Source: Acidobacteria bacterium RIFCSPLOWO2_12_FULL_65_11 | GTDB taxonomy: Bacteria > Acidobacteriota > Vicinamibacteria > Vicinamibacterales > CAVVIG01 | NCBI GenBank assembly: GCA_001767495.1 | Contig: MELA01000132.1 | Coordinates: forward strand, 1 to 38,924 | DNA length: 38,924 bases | Reading direction: 5' to 3' | Shown: positions 9,070 through 18,298 of the stretch, piece after piece | Layout: every line of letters starts with the position of its first letter | How positions within the stretch are numbered: the stretch's first letter is position 1 | The notes under the pieces: model-generated | The model's database searches: none | What the model was told of the DNA's origin: nothing | The model's input: the letters and a program-made list of their open reading frames with translations, nothing else | Translations under genes and position numbers: made by a program

Positions 9070-10250
9070 GGCGTGACGGCGCGAGCGTCCACATGGAGCT
9101 AGCGACGGGGGCGGCCGCCGCGGTGTTCGATGGCCGGATCGACGGCAATTCGCTTGCCGGCACGTTCACGCAGGGGAACGCTTCAGGAACCTTCCTGCTG
9201 ACCCGAGGCGTCGAGCTGACTGCTGCGCCGACGCCACCGCCGCCGTATCGAGAGGAGGAAGTCCGCGTCTCGAACGGCGACATCACGCTCGCAGGAACGC
9301 TCACGATTCCAGCCGGCGGCGGGCCGTTTCCTGCCGTCGTGCTCATCACGGGCAGCGGGCCGCAGGATCGAGACGAAGACATATTCGGGTTCAAGGTGTT
9401 TCGCACGATTGCCGATCACCTGACCCGGCAGGGCGTCTCCGTCTACCGCTATGACGATCGGGGCGTGGGTTCATCGACTGGGAGTCTCAACGTTGCCACG
9501 ACGGCAGACTTTGCGGGCGACGCGCTGGCGGCCGTCGGGATGCTGCGGTCGCGTCCGGACATCGACGCGCGTCGCGTCGGCCTGCTCGGTCATTCGGAGG
9601 GCGCGACGGTCGCCGCAATCGCGGCCTTCCGATCGGCCGATGTCGCGTTCGTCGTGACGCTCGCCTCGCCGGGTGTGCGCGGAGACGAGGTGCTGAGGCA
9701 GCAAGCGGCAGACGGCGCGCGGGCCCTCGGTGCCGGCGAAGAAGTTGTCGCGAGAATTGTCGCCGCGCATCGACAGGCCACCGACGCCGTTCGCATGGGC
9801 CAGTCTGCCGAGAGCCTGGCGTCGGTGGTCATGGAGCTCGTCGGCGCCCAGTACGACAGCTTCCCGGCTGCACAGCGCGCGGCCGCTGGCGATCGCGACG
9901 CGTTTGTCGCGCGGACGTACCGCGCGGGCGTCGCGCAGCTTGGCACGCCGTGGATGAGATTCATGCTGGACTTCGATCCAGCCGTCGCGCTCCGGCTGGT
10001 CCGCTGTCCCGTGCTCGCGCTCTTTGGCAGCCTGGACACGCAGGTCGTGCCCTCGCCGAACCAGGCCAACGTTCGAGCGGCTCTTGCCGGAAACGCCGAT
10101 GCCACGGTCAAGTCGTATGACGGCGCGAACCATCTGTTCCAGCAGGCGCGAACGGGTTTGGTAACGGAGTACGCAACGCTCGAGAAGGCCTTCGTGCCAG
10201 GCCTTCTGGACGATCTGTCCGCGTGGATTCGGCTGGTCACGGGCCGCTGA
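9060..10250 (+). CDS. Alpha/beta hydrolase family protein (probably 5'-truncated; lacks signal peptide)
   Basis: ITGSGPQDRDEDIFGFKVFRTIADHLTRQGVSVYRYDDRGVGSS; GLLGHSEGATVA nucleophile elbow; ALFGSLDTQV; GANHLFQ. Confidence 0.8.
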   Translation: MAVRRDGASVHMELATGAAAAVFDGRIDGNSLAGTFTQGNASGTFLLTRGVELTAAPTPPPPYREEEVRVSNGDITLAGTLTIPAGGGPFPAVVLITGSGPQDRDEDIFGFKVFRTIADHLTRQGVSVYRYDDRGVGSSTGSLNVATTADFAGDALAAVGMLRSRPDIDARRVGLLGHSEGATVAAIAAFRSADVAFVVTLASPGVRGDEVLRQQAADGARALGAGEEVVARIVAAHRQATDAVRMGQSAESLASVVMELVGAQYDSFPAAQRAAAGDRDAFVARTYRAGVAQLGTPWMRFMLDFDPAVALRLVRCPVLALFGSLDTQVVPSPNQANVRAALAGNADATVKSYDGANHLFQQARTGLVTEYATLEKAFVPGLLDDLSAWIRLVTGR

Positions 10251-10383
10251 GAGAAGAAACCTGAGTGGTGCGCAGCCAGATATCCGAAGGCTCCCGATGC
10301 GAAGGCACGAGACTGTAGAATCTCTCGGGGCAGATCTTCCCGATCTCGCTCTGTGGACAACCTAGACACACCGGAGGCGATTC

Positions 10384-10683
10384 ATGCGCATGATGCTCAA
10401 AGTCTCAATTCCAGTTGAAACCGGCAACAAAGCGATCAAAGACGGCACGCTGCCTCGCACCATCGAGAGCACGGTCGACCGCCTCAAGCCGGAGGCTGCG
10501 TACTTCTTTGCCGAAGACGGCAAGCGAACGGCGCTCTTCTTCTTCAACATGGCGGACGCGTCGCAAATCCCCGCGATCGTGGAGCCGCTCTTCATGGGCC
10601 TCAATGCGGCGGTGACAACGGTGCCGGTCATGAATGCAGACGACCTGAAGAAGGGCCTCACGGAGGCGGCAAAGAACTTCTGA
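10384..10683 (+). CDS. Conserved-type hypothetical protein, 99 aa
   Basis: MRMMLKVSIPVETGNKAIKDGTLPRTIESTVDRLKPEAAYFFAEDGKRTALFFFNMADASQIPAIVEPLFMGLNAAVTTVPVMNADDLKKGLTEAAKNF; GGAGG just upstream. Confidence 0.7.
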   Translation: MRMMLKVSIPVETGNKAIKDGTLPRTIESTVDRLKPEAAYFFAEDGKRTALFFFNMADASQIPAIVEPLFMGLNAAVTTVPVMNADDLKKGLTEAAKNF

Positions 10684-10695
10684 GCAGTGTTCTCC

Positions 10696-11106
10696 CTACT
10701 GCGGACGCTTCAGGAGTAGAAGGGTTCCGCCGTCCGCGCTGGCGAGCTGGCTGCCTGTGACCTCCCAGCCCTGGAGACCGAGGGGCTCGAGCAGCGCTGT
10801 CGGGTTCTGTCCGAAGGGCACGCTGAGCACCTGGTATTCCCAGGCCTGACGAACAACACGAGTCGGCAGCACAATCGATCCGCCGACCGTGACGGCCGGC
10901 GAGCCGGTCACCTGGACACGAAGCGGCGTGTTCAGCGAATCATTCTCGATGCTCACCGGAACCGCCTGGCCGCTGCCACGGTTCTCGATCCACACTCTCG
11001 CCTGGGTCGGCTGCCCTGGCCGGTCCTGCCCTGGCGCTGCGAGCATGGCGTTCCCCGCCATCAGCAGGGCAATTCCACACAGCAAATACGCGAGCGTCGT
11101 TCGCAT
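10696..11106 (-). CDS. Exported hypothetical protein
   Basis: From internal Met: MRTTLAYLLCGIALLMAGNAMLAAPGQDRPGQ... signal peptide; the upstream ORF extension is repeat-derived. Confidence 0.65.
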   Translation of the reverse strand: MRTTLAYLLCGIALLMAGNAMLAAPGQDRPGQPTQARVWIENRGSGQAVPVSIENDSLNTPLRVQVTGSPAVTVGGSIVLPTRVVRQAWEYQVLSVPFGQNPTALLEPLGLQGWEVTGSQLASADGGTLLLLKRPQ

Positions 11107-11170
11107 GATCTCGATCCTCCTTATGGAAAGACGGTGCGTTCTTAACAGGCAGCTCGCGCACCGGCGCGTC

Positions 11171-11199
11171 GTCCGCCTGAAGGCGGACACTACAGGTTA
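11171..11199 (-). repeat. REP-like copy 2 (GCC stem); supplies the TerC stop codon
   Basis: gtccgcctgaaggcggacactacaggtta; reverse complement identical to copy 1 over 29 nt. Confidence 0.9.
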
Positions 11200-11949
11200 C
11201 GAAATGCGCTCGTCTGGCGCGTAGCGCTGATGCAGCTTCACCGGCGCCGCCCGGTGTCTCACCCGCAGGTTGACCATCTCCACGAACACCGAGAACCCCA
11301 TCGCGAAGTAGACATAGCCCTTCGGGATGTGCATGTCGAGGCCGTCCCCGATGAGCGACAGGCCGATGAGCAGGAGAAACGAGAGCGCGAGCACCTTCAC
11401 CGTCGGATGACGTTCGACGAAGGCGCTGATCGGTCCGGCCGAAAACATCATGATGGCCACCGCCGCCATGACGGCGACGATCATGATCGCGACGTCGGCC
11501 GCCATCCCCACCGCGGTGATCACCGAATCGAGCGAGAACACGATGTCGAGCAGCATGATCTGCGCGATGACCGCGCCAAACGTCGGGGCAACGCGCGCCG
11601 CCTCGTGTTCGGTCTCGCCTTCGAGCTTGTCGTGGATCTCGGTCGTCGCCTTGCCGAGGAGAAACAGCCCGCCGGTAATGAGGATGAGATCCCGCCCCGA
11701 GATCTCCTGACCGAGGACGCTGAAGAGCGGTGCGGTCAGCCGGATAATCCAGACGATGGACAGCAGCAGCAGGATGCGCATCGCCATCGCGGCCAGCAGG
11801 CCCACACGTCGAGCCTTGGCCTGAACCGCCGCCGGCAGCTTGCCCGACAGAATCGAGATGAAGATGACGTTGTCCACCCCGAGGACCACTTCGAGGAAGG
11901 TCAGCGTGACGAGCGCAAGCAGGCCTTCTGACGTCAGGAACGCATCCAT
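11197..11949 (-). CDS. TerC family integral membrane protein
   Basis: FLEVVLGVDNVIFISILSGKLP...ITGGLFLLGKATTEIHDKLEG...QIMLLDIVFSLDSVITAVGMA...DGLDMHIPKGYVYFAMGFSVFVEMVN. Confidence 0.93.
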   Translation of the reverse strand: MDAFLTSEGLLALVTLTFLEVVLGVDNVIFISILSGKLPAAVQAKARRVGLLAAMAMRILLLLSIVWIIRLTAPLFSVLGQEISGRDLILITGGLFLLGKATTEIHDKLEGETEHEAARVAPTFGAVIAQIMLLDIVFSLDSVITAVGMAADVAIMIVAVMAAVAIMMFSAGPISAFVERHPTVKVLALSFLLLIGLSLIGDGLDMHIPKGYVYFAMGFSVFVEMVNLRVRHRAAPVKLHQRYAPDERIS

Positions 11950-11983
11950 CGTGGAATCTCCGGCGTAGAAGTCTGGTGGAGGT

Positions 11984-13156
11984 CTAGGAGATCATCACCT
12001 TCCGCGGGAACTGCGTGTTGTCCTCGAGGAAGGTCTTCTTGCTGTCCAGCTCTTCAGAGGTCGGCTGCACTGTGCCATTGACGTCGGTCGCCCGTGAGAC
12101 GAGCGCATGCTCGCCGGGTGTGGCGCCGCTCCACATGTAGGTGAAGAGCTTCCAGGAATACTTGCTGCTCGTCGCCGGATCCATCGTTGCCCTCTGCCAC
12201 GGGCCATCGTCCACGCGGACCTCGACCGAGCGGAGCGGCGTCCCGTCGTTGAGCACCACGCCACGCACGTTGTGCCGGGTGAGGTCGCGCGTGACGCGCG
12301 CGATGAACGACTTGAGCTGCATCTGGGCGATCGCGGTTTCAACCCACTTGATCTCGCCGTCGATCGTCTCGCCCCTTAACGTGCGGTACCACCGGGCTTG
12401 GTATTTCCCGAGGTACTGATCCTCCTGTGCGTGGATCTGCGCGAGCCACTTGACGTTGGCCACGCCGTACCAGCCTGGGACGATCAAACGGAGTGGGGAG
12501 CCCTGGTGGCGGGTGAGCGGCTCGCCGTTGAGGGCGTAAGCGAGGAACGGCTCGGGCGCGAGCGCCAGATCGCGCGGCAGGCTGCGGCCGAACTGCTGCT
12601 CGACCGTGTACTTCTGCGTCCGGAACTCCACCTCCTCCTGGCCGCGGTCGGCGCCAAAGAACACGAACTCGCGCGCCTGTGGCTTGACGCGCGCGCGATC
12701 GAGTACCGCACGGAGCGGGACGCCGGTCCACCGTCCGTTGCTCGAGAGGCCTTGCAGCGGACGCCGGTTGCCCGAGCACTCGAAGCCGGCGATGAGTTCC
12801 GCGCCGCCCAACTGGCGGAGATCGTCGAGCGACAATGACGCCGCCCGATCCACAAGCCCCGAGACTCTCAGACGAAAGGTCGCCGGATCGACTTCAGGAT
12901 GACCGTAGTGCTGGGTCGTGAAGAACTGATCCTTCGGCGTGAACGGGCCGTCGATCGTGCGGATGTCGAGCACCCGCCGGTCTGGCGTCGGTGCGAGGTT
13001 GATGGTGGTGGGGAGGTCGGTGAACGGCACGAGGGTTTCGCCTTGCGCGAGTGCCGGAAGCGCCCATTCCGGTACGCCCAGCGCGGCGAGTCCGGCCACC
13101 GCGAGGCTTCCCCTCAGCATGTCTCGACGATCCAGACGGTTGATCTTGTTCGTCAT
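11984..13156 (-). CDS. Tat-exported molybdopterin-dependent sulfite-oxidase-family oxidoreductase
   Basis: Tat-like N-terminus LDRRDMLRGSLAVAGLAALG; ELIAGFECSGNRRPL, RHQGSPLRLIVPGWYGVANVKWL (Oxidored_molyb) and a C-terminal Mo-co dimerisation-like domain. Confidence 0.92.
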   Translation of the reverse strand: MTNKINRLDRRDMLRGSLAVAGLAALGVPEWALPALAQGETLVPFTDLPTTINLAPTPDRRVLDIRTIDGPFTPKDQFFTTQHYGHPEVDPATFRLRVSGLVDRAASLSLDDLRQLGGAELIAGFECSGNRRPLQGLSSNGRWTGVPLRAVLDRARVKPQAREFVFFGADRGQEEVEFRTQKYTVEQQFGRSLPRDLALAPEPFLAYALNGEPLTRHQGSPLRLIVPGWYGVANVKWLAQIHAQEDQYLGKYQARWYRTLRGETIDGEIKWVETAIAQMQLKSFIARVTRDLTRHNVRGVVLNDGTPLRSVEVRVDDGPWQRATMDPATSSKYSWKLFTYMWSGATPGEHALVSRATDVNGTVQPTSEELDSKKTFLEDNTQFPRKVMIS

Positions 13157-13210
13157 GTTCGGCCCCTTTTTCGACAGACGCGTTCTCCTGGACAGAGCGT
13201 ATTATGTTCC

Positions 13211-13280
13211 AGGTCCGGCTGAAGCCGGACACTACAGGTTAGGAACTGGAGAACTGTAGTGTCCGGCTTCAGCCGGACCT
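13211..13280. repeat. Inverted REP doublet (copies 3 and 4)
   Basis: 27-nt perfect inverted arms AGGTCCGGCTGAAGCCGGACACTACAG (13211-13237) / CTGTAGTGTCCGGCTTCAGCCGGACCT (13254-13280), 16-nt spacer. Confidence 0.95.
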
Positions 13281-13288
13281 GGCGCGTC

Positions 13289-14266
13289 ATGGTCAAAGCT
13301 ACGCTCCTGCTTCTCGTGCTTCTCATGGTTCTGGCCGCTGCCGCTGCCGGCGCGCAGGCGACCGTCCAGCCACCTCAGGACGCCAGGGCGACGAGCCCGA
13401 CGCTCGAAGACGTTCCGTATCCGTACTCGGTCTCCTTCCTGCCGCTCACCGTCTCTGGCCGCGACGTCCGGATGGCGTACATGGACGTGCCGCCGGCGGG
13501 TCCGGCCAACGGGCGGACGGTGGTGCTGCTGCACGGCATGAACTTCTACGGCGAATACTGGGCAGCCACGATCGACGCGCTCCGAAAGGAAGGGTTCCGC
13601 GTGGTCGTGCCCGATCAGATCGGGTTCGGCCGGTCCTCGAAGGTCGTCATGCCGTACACACTCTCAGGCATGGCGCTCAACACACGCAAGCTGCTCGACG
13701 CGCTCGGCGTTCAACGGGCCGCCGTCGTCGGCCACTCGATGGGCGGGATGCTGGCGACGAGATTTGCGCTCCTCTATCCGGACGTGACCGAACGGCTGGT
13801 GCTCTACAACCAGATCGGCCTCACGGATGCACGGCTCGTCTGCCAGCCGACGCCGACAGACGAGGTGTATCGGCAGGTGCTGCGGCTGGATTACGGCGCG
13901 ATCTACCAGTCCATCGCGCGATATTTTCCAAACGGCGTGACCCCGGTCGTGCAGAAGTACATCACGCGCCAGTACGGATGGACGCTCAGCGGCAACTGGC
14001 CCGAGGCTGCAATGGTCCGTGCGCTCGCACAGCAGATGGTCTATGAAGATCCTGTCGTCTACGACTGGCCGAATATCAAGGTGCGGACGCTCGAAATCGG
14101 GGGCGAGCGGGACGGCGCGACTCCCAACTTCCCGGCGCTCGCTCGGCGCGTCGCCGAGACGATCCCGAGCTGCCAGCTCGTGCTCTTCCCCAACGTGGGC
14201 CACGTCCCGCACCTGGAGGCGCCCGACGTGTTTCACCGGGAACTGCTGAAGTTCCTTCTCTCCTAG
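13289..14266 (+). CDS. Secreted alpha/beta hydrolase
   Basis: Signal peptide MVKATLLLLVLLMVLAAAAAGAQA; VVLLHGMNFYGEYW, VVPDQIGFGRSSK, AAVVGHSMGGMLATRFAL, NVGHVPHLEAP. Confidence 0.9.
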   Translation: MVKATLLLLVLLMVLAAAAAGAQATVQPPQDARATSPTLEDVPYPYSVSFLPLTVSGRDVRMAYMDVPPAGPANGRTVVLLHGMNFYGEYWAATIDALRKEGFRVVVPDQIGFGRSSKVVMPYTLSGMALNTRKLLDALGVQRAAVVGHSMGGMLATRFALLYPDVTERLVLYNQIGLTDARLVCQPTPTDEVYRQVLRLDYGAIYQSIARYFPNGVTPVVQKYITRQYGWTLSGNWPEAAMVRALAQQMVYEDPVVYDWPNIKVRTLEIGGERDGATPNFPALARRVAETIPSCQLVLFPNVGHVPHLEAPDVFHRELLKFLLS

Positions 14267-14268
14267 CC

Positions 14269-17200
14269 ATGGCCGACCCCTTTGTCGGGAGGACCGTCGT
14301 CCACTACGAGATCACCGCCAAACTCGGCGGTGGTGGGATGGGGGTCGTCTACAAGGCGCGAGACACCAAACTCGGCCGGCCGGTCGCGCTCAAGTTTCTT
14401 CCTTCTCAGTGGAGTCATGACGAGACCGCCAAGCAGCGCTTTATGCGCGAGGCGCAGGCTGCCTCGGCCACCGACCACCCCAACATCTGCACGATTCACA
14501 GCATCGAGTCCACCGACGATGGGCAGCTGTTCATCGTCATGGCGTACTACGAGGGCCAGACGCTCAAGCAGAAGCTCGAAGCCGGCGCGATCGGCACGGA
14601 CCAGGCGCTGTTGATTGCAACGCAGGTCGCCGAAGGGCTGGCCAGGGCCCACGCGCAGGGCGTGGTCCACCGCGACATCAAGCCCGGCAACCTGATGATC
14701 GCCGAGCACGGGATCAAGATTCTCGACTTCGGCCTCGCCAAGTTTGCCGACTCGCTGCAGTTGACCATCGCGGGGACGACGCTCGGGACCGCCGCCTACA
14801 TGTCGCCCGAACAGGCCAGAGGCGAGGAGGCGGACGCGCGCAGCGACATCTGGGCTCTCGGTGTCGTGCTCTACCAGATGCTGACGGGCGAGGTGCCGTT
14901 CAAAGGTCTGTACCCCGAGGCCGTTTCGTACGCGATCAGGAACGATCCGCCGCCGCCGCTTCGGGTCCCGGGGCGCGACATCTCTGAGGCGCTCGAGGGG
15001 CTCGTCCTTCGCACACTCCATAAAGATCCCGGCGAGCGGTTCCAGAGCGCGCGCGAGCTGGCGCGCGACCTGCGACTCCATCAAGGGTGGACGATCCCGC
15101 AGGACCTGCTGACGGTACCGTTGCCTCCCCTGAGGCAGACCGTGCAACCGTCCCCCGGCTTCTGGGGCCGTGTGCGACAGGGTCTGACGCCGGTTCGCGT
15201 TGCTGCACTGGTGGCGGCACTCGTCGCGGTCGCCGCCGGTACTTCCTGGTGGCTGACGCGGCCGATCGTGCGGCTGCCGGTCGCCGTGGCGCCGGTGACG
15301 AATGAAACCGGCTATGCGGAGCTCGACGCCTATCGTCTCGCGTTGACCGAGTCGCTCATCACTGACCTCGGCGATTCGCCCACCGTCCGCGTGCTTCCCT
15401 ATGCACGACTCCTGGAGATCGTGCGCGGATTTATCCTGAAGGGTACGGACCCGACCAGCCGCGAGGTGCTCCGGGCGCTCACGACCCACAGCGGGGCCCA
15501 AGTCGTGATCGTGCCCACGCTTCTGCGCGAAAACGGAAACTGGCGCGCCCGCGTGGAGTTCCGCAGTCCCGAGACCGCGACGAACCTTGCGGTCTACGAG
15601 ACCGATCCCGTCGTGTCATCGCTCGTAAAAGACACTGCGTATGGTCTGACAGCATCGCTGGCCGCGGGGATTGAGGGGCACTTCAAGGCGACCGAGCCAC
15701 TGAGGCTGCGTGTGCTCGCCACCATTCGGGATTTCTTTGGATCCGAGAGGCGGCCGGTCAGCGCACGATTGCGCACGCTTGACGCGGCGGAGGCGTTCGA
15801 ACGGGGCATCGATGCGTATCACGAGCTCGAATATGACGCGGCCCAGCGGTCGTTCGCAGGCGCCGCCGAGCAGGATGCCAGCAATCCTCTTCCGGTCGCC
15901 TGGCTGAGCCGCGTCGCGCAGCGGCTGGGCCGCGTCGACGAGGCGAGGAAGGCGGCGGATCGGGCGCTCGGACTCGTCACGTCCGAGACGCCGGCGACCG
16001 ACAAGCTGTTGGTCGCGGCCGTGTCGGCCGAATCGCGGCTCGACCCCAGCACTGCCGAAGCACGCTATCGCGATTTGGTGGCGCGGCACGCCGACGAACC
16101 CGCGTGGTTGGCCGAGCTGGCTGGATTTGAAGAACGCCAGAGGCGCTATGCCGCCGCCGCCAGCCTCTACCATCAGACACTTAAGCTCGACGCCCATCTG
16201 GTACGCCCGCACCTGGAGCTGTGCCGTCTCTACAGCCCGACGCTCTTGAACGAATCCGCCAGCGCCAGGGAGCAAGGTCAACTCGCGCTGTCGGGCTACC
16301 AAGCCATCGCTGACCGTGGTGGGGAGGGACAGGCCTTGATGTGCCTGACCGACGTGCTCCGCACGGGAGGCGACGAGGACCGACGAGAAGCGAGGCGGAA
16401 CGCTGAGGCAGCCGTCAGGATCTTCGAGGAGCTCGGTTTCCAATACAACTTGGCGCGCGCCTACAACTACGTGGCCCTGGCGGCCGCATCGCAAAGCCGC
16501 TTCACTGAAGCGGCGGCGCTCTGGGAAAGGTCCCTGACGATCGCACGAACTGCAAGCAACAGGGTGCTTGAGCCACTCGTCCTCATGAACTTGGGTGTGG
16601 CGTACCAAACGCTCGGCCGCGGATCGCGCGCTGTGGCATACCGCCAGCAGAGCCTCCAATTGTTCGAAGCCCTTGGAGACGAAAAGAGAGCGGCAGAGCA
16701 CCGGGCCAACAAAGGCGCCATGCTGATCGAGTACGGCGACCCCGAGGAAGGGCTGCGCGACGTCGAGACCGCTCTCGCGGTATTTCAGAAGCTGGGCGAC
16801 AAGAACTTCGAGGTGTACTGCCTGCAGCTCAGGGCCGCCTACTACCGGTACGGGGGGCGGCACGCTGAAGCCGGACGCCAATTGAATCAGGCGCTGAACA
16901 TTGCCAAAGGGCGGGATCTGAAAGACGAGATCGCCGCATTGAACATCGAACTCGCGCGATCGAGATTCGATCTGAACAATTACGAGGGCGCACGGGGTCT
17001 GTTGCTGAACGCTCTCGGCGACAACCCGGCTCAGGGGAGCTTGCGCGCCAGAGTCCACTTCGGACGGGTTCAGCTTCGTGTGGGAGACATCACTGGCGCG
17101 CGCACGTACCTGAGCCAGGCTCTAGTCGAGACCGAGAAGCGCGACATCCTGTGGATTCTCCCGCTGCTGTACAGCGCGCTCGGCGAACTGGCTTATGAGT

Positions 17201-17700
17201 CCGGCGATATGAAGGAGGCGCGGACATCCTTCGGGAAGGCGGCCGCCGTCTGGACCGCCGACGAACCGCCGGACGCGGCCAGCGTCGAGGCGCGCGCCTA
17301 TCTCGGGCTGCTCGATGCACTGGAGGGCCGGTCGGCTCGTGGCGAGAGGGGCGTCCGATCGAGTCTCGATCAGGCGCGCAAGATGGGCCGGTTCGCGCTC
17401 GAGAACCAGTGCCGCTTGTACCTGGCGCGCATCGCGCTCCTCGATCGCAGGGTCGAGGACACTCTCCGCGTGTTGAGTGAGATCCCAGCCGACGACGGCG
17501 AGCGCGCTCTCGGTCCCGAGATCCAGGCGCAGGTGCACTACTGGCGCAGCCAGGCGCTGGCCCTTCGTGGGGATCGAGCTGGCGCTCGGTCGGAAGCAGA
17601 CATGGCGCGAATGCTGGTCGAAAGTATCCGCACATCGCTGACCGAGGACTTTCGTCGTGGCTTTGCGTCGCGCCCGGACATTCGTTTGGTGATCGGGTAA
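14269..17700 (+). CDS. PknB-type Ser/Thr protein kinase with TM segment and long TPR region
   Basis: VGRTVVHYEITAKLGGGGMGVVYKARDTKLGRPVALKFL; VVHRDIKPGNLM; ILDFGLAKF; GTAAYMSPEQARGE; TM VRVAALVAALVAVAAGTSWWL; TPR-like C-terminus. Confidence 0.95.
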   Translation: MADPFVGRTVVHYEITAKLGGGGMGVVYKARDTKLGRPVALKFLPSQWSHDETAKQRFMREAQAASATDHPNICTIHSIESTDDGQLFIVMAYYEGQTLKQKLEAGAIGTDQALLIATQVAEGLARAHAQGVVHRDIKPGNLMIAEHGIKILDFGLAKFADSLQLTIAGTTLGTAAYMSPEQARGEEADARSDIWALGVVLYQMLTGEVPFKGLYPEAVSYAIRNDPPPPLRVPGRDISEALEGLVLRTLHKDPGERFQSARELARDLRLHQGWTIPQDLLTVPLPPLRQTVQPSPGFWGRVRQGLTPVRVAALVAALVAVAAGTSWWLTRPIVRLPVAVAPVTNETGYAELDAYRLALTESLITDLGDSPTVRVLPYARLLEIVRGFILKGTDPTSREVLRALTTHSGAQVVIVPTLLRENGNWRARVEFRSPETATNLAVYETDPVVSSLVKDTAYGLTASLAAGIEGHFKATEPLRLRVLATIRDFFGSERRPVSARLRTLDAAEAFERGIDAYHELEYDAAQRSFAGAAEQDASNPLPVAWLSRVAQRLGRVDEARKAADRALGLVTSETPATDKLLVAAVSAESRLDPSTAEARYRDLVARHADEPAWLAELAGFEERQRRYAAAASLYHQTLKLDAHLVRPHLELCRLYSPTLLNESASAREQGQLALSGYQAIADRGGEGQALMCLTDVLRTGGDEDRREARRNAEAAVRIFEELGFQYNLARAYNYVALAAASQSRFTEAAALWERSLTIARTASNRVLEPLVLMNLGVAYQTLGRGSRAVAYRQQSLQLFEALGDEKRAAEHRANKGAMLIEYGDPEEGLRDVETALAVFQKLGDKNFEVYCLQLRAAYYRYGGRHAEAGRQLNQALNIAKGRDLKDEIAALNIELARSRFDLNNYEGARGLLLNALGDNPAQGSLRARVHFGRVQLRVGDITGARTYLSQALVETEKRDILWILPLLYSALGELAYESGDMKEARTSFGKAAAVWTADEPPDAASVEARAYLGLLDALEGRSARGERGVRSSLDQARKMGRFALENQCRLYLARIALLDRRVEDTLRVLSEIPADDGERALGPEIQAQVHYWRSQALALRGDRAGARSEADMARMLVESIRTSLTEDFRRGFASRPDIRLVIG

Positions 17701-17769
17701 GACCTGGTCGCGCCTACGTCGTTTCTTCGTCAGAAGAGTTCGGACACCCTCCCCCCATCGTTATTAGCA

Positions 17770-18219
17770 ATGAGGTGCAAGGTGGACATCAACTGGCGGG
17801 ACAAAGGACAGTTGAGCATTCTGGACCTGACCGGCAGTTTCGAGGTCAGCGCCGGAGAATGGGAAGTGGTCGCCCTCCGCTCGGCGATTGCCGAGCTGGT
17901 GGCCGAGGGCCGTTTGTTCGTGGCGCTTTACCTGTCCGGTCTCGCCTCGATCGACGCGCGTGGCCTGGGCGAACTGGTCCTCGCCCATAAGACCCTGCGT
18001 GCGATTGGAGGGGCCTTGATGCTGGTCGCTCCAGGCGGCAGGGTCAGAACAATGCTGTCGGTCACTCGGCTCGATACGGTCCTTCGGCTCTGCGAGTCCG
18101 AAATCGAAGCCATCGATGGGATCCCGCGGTTGGGAATGTCACACAATCCAGAACGTCGTACTGCTACGCTGAGCGCCGTCCACTCGGCATCGAGTCCCAT
18201 TGCCTGTCGTGCCATGTAG
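17770..18219 (+). CDS. STAS-domain protein (anti-sigma-factor-antagonist-like)
   Basis: QLSILDLTGSFEVSAGEWEVVALRSAIAELVAEGRLFVALYLSGLASIDARGLGELVLAHKTLRAIGGALMLVAPGGRVRTMLSVTRLDTVLRL. Confidence 0.85.
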   Translation: MRCKVDINWRDKGQLSILDLTGSFEVSAGEWEVVALRSAIAELVAEGRLFVALYLSGLASIDARGLGELVLAHKTLRAIGGALMLVAPGGRVRTMLSVTRLDTVLRLCESEIEAIDGIPRLGMSHNPERRTATLSAVHSASSPIACRAM

Positions 18220-18298
18220 GTGGATCTATAATCGCGCGCGCCCGTGTTCCGGACCAGAGTTCCGTTCGGAATTCGACAATTCTGTGAGGAGGTAGACG

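Noticed and set aside
11950-11983. yybP-ykoY Mn riboswitch upstream of terC
   Set aside because: Only ~34 nt separate terC from the upstream gene, too short for the riboswitch, and no motif is seen.
13259-13288. N-terminal extension MSGFSRTWRV of the secreted hydrolase ORF
   Set aside because: It is the translation of the REP hairpin (GTG TCC GGC TTC AGC CGG ACC TGG); the signal peptide starts at ATG 13289.
14263-15501. 412-aa minus-strand ORF antisense to the kinase domain
   Set aside because: Shadow ORF; Arg/Gly/His-rich with no recognisable family.
15616-17058. 480-aa minus-strand ORF antisense to the TPR kinase
   Set aside because: Shadow ORF of a high-GC gene; its composition is low-information and the plus-strand kinase/TPR protein is clearly real.
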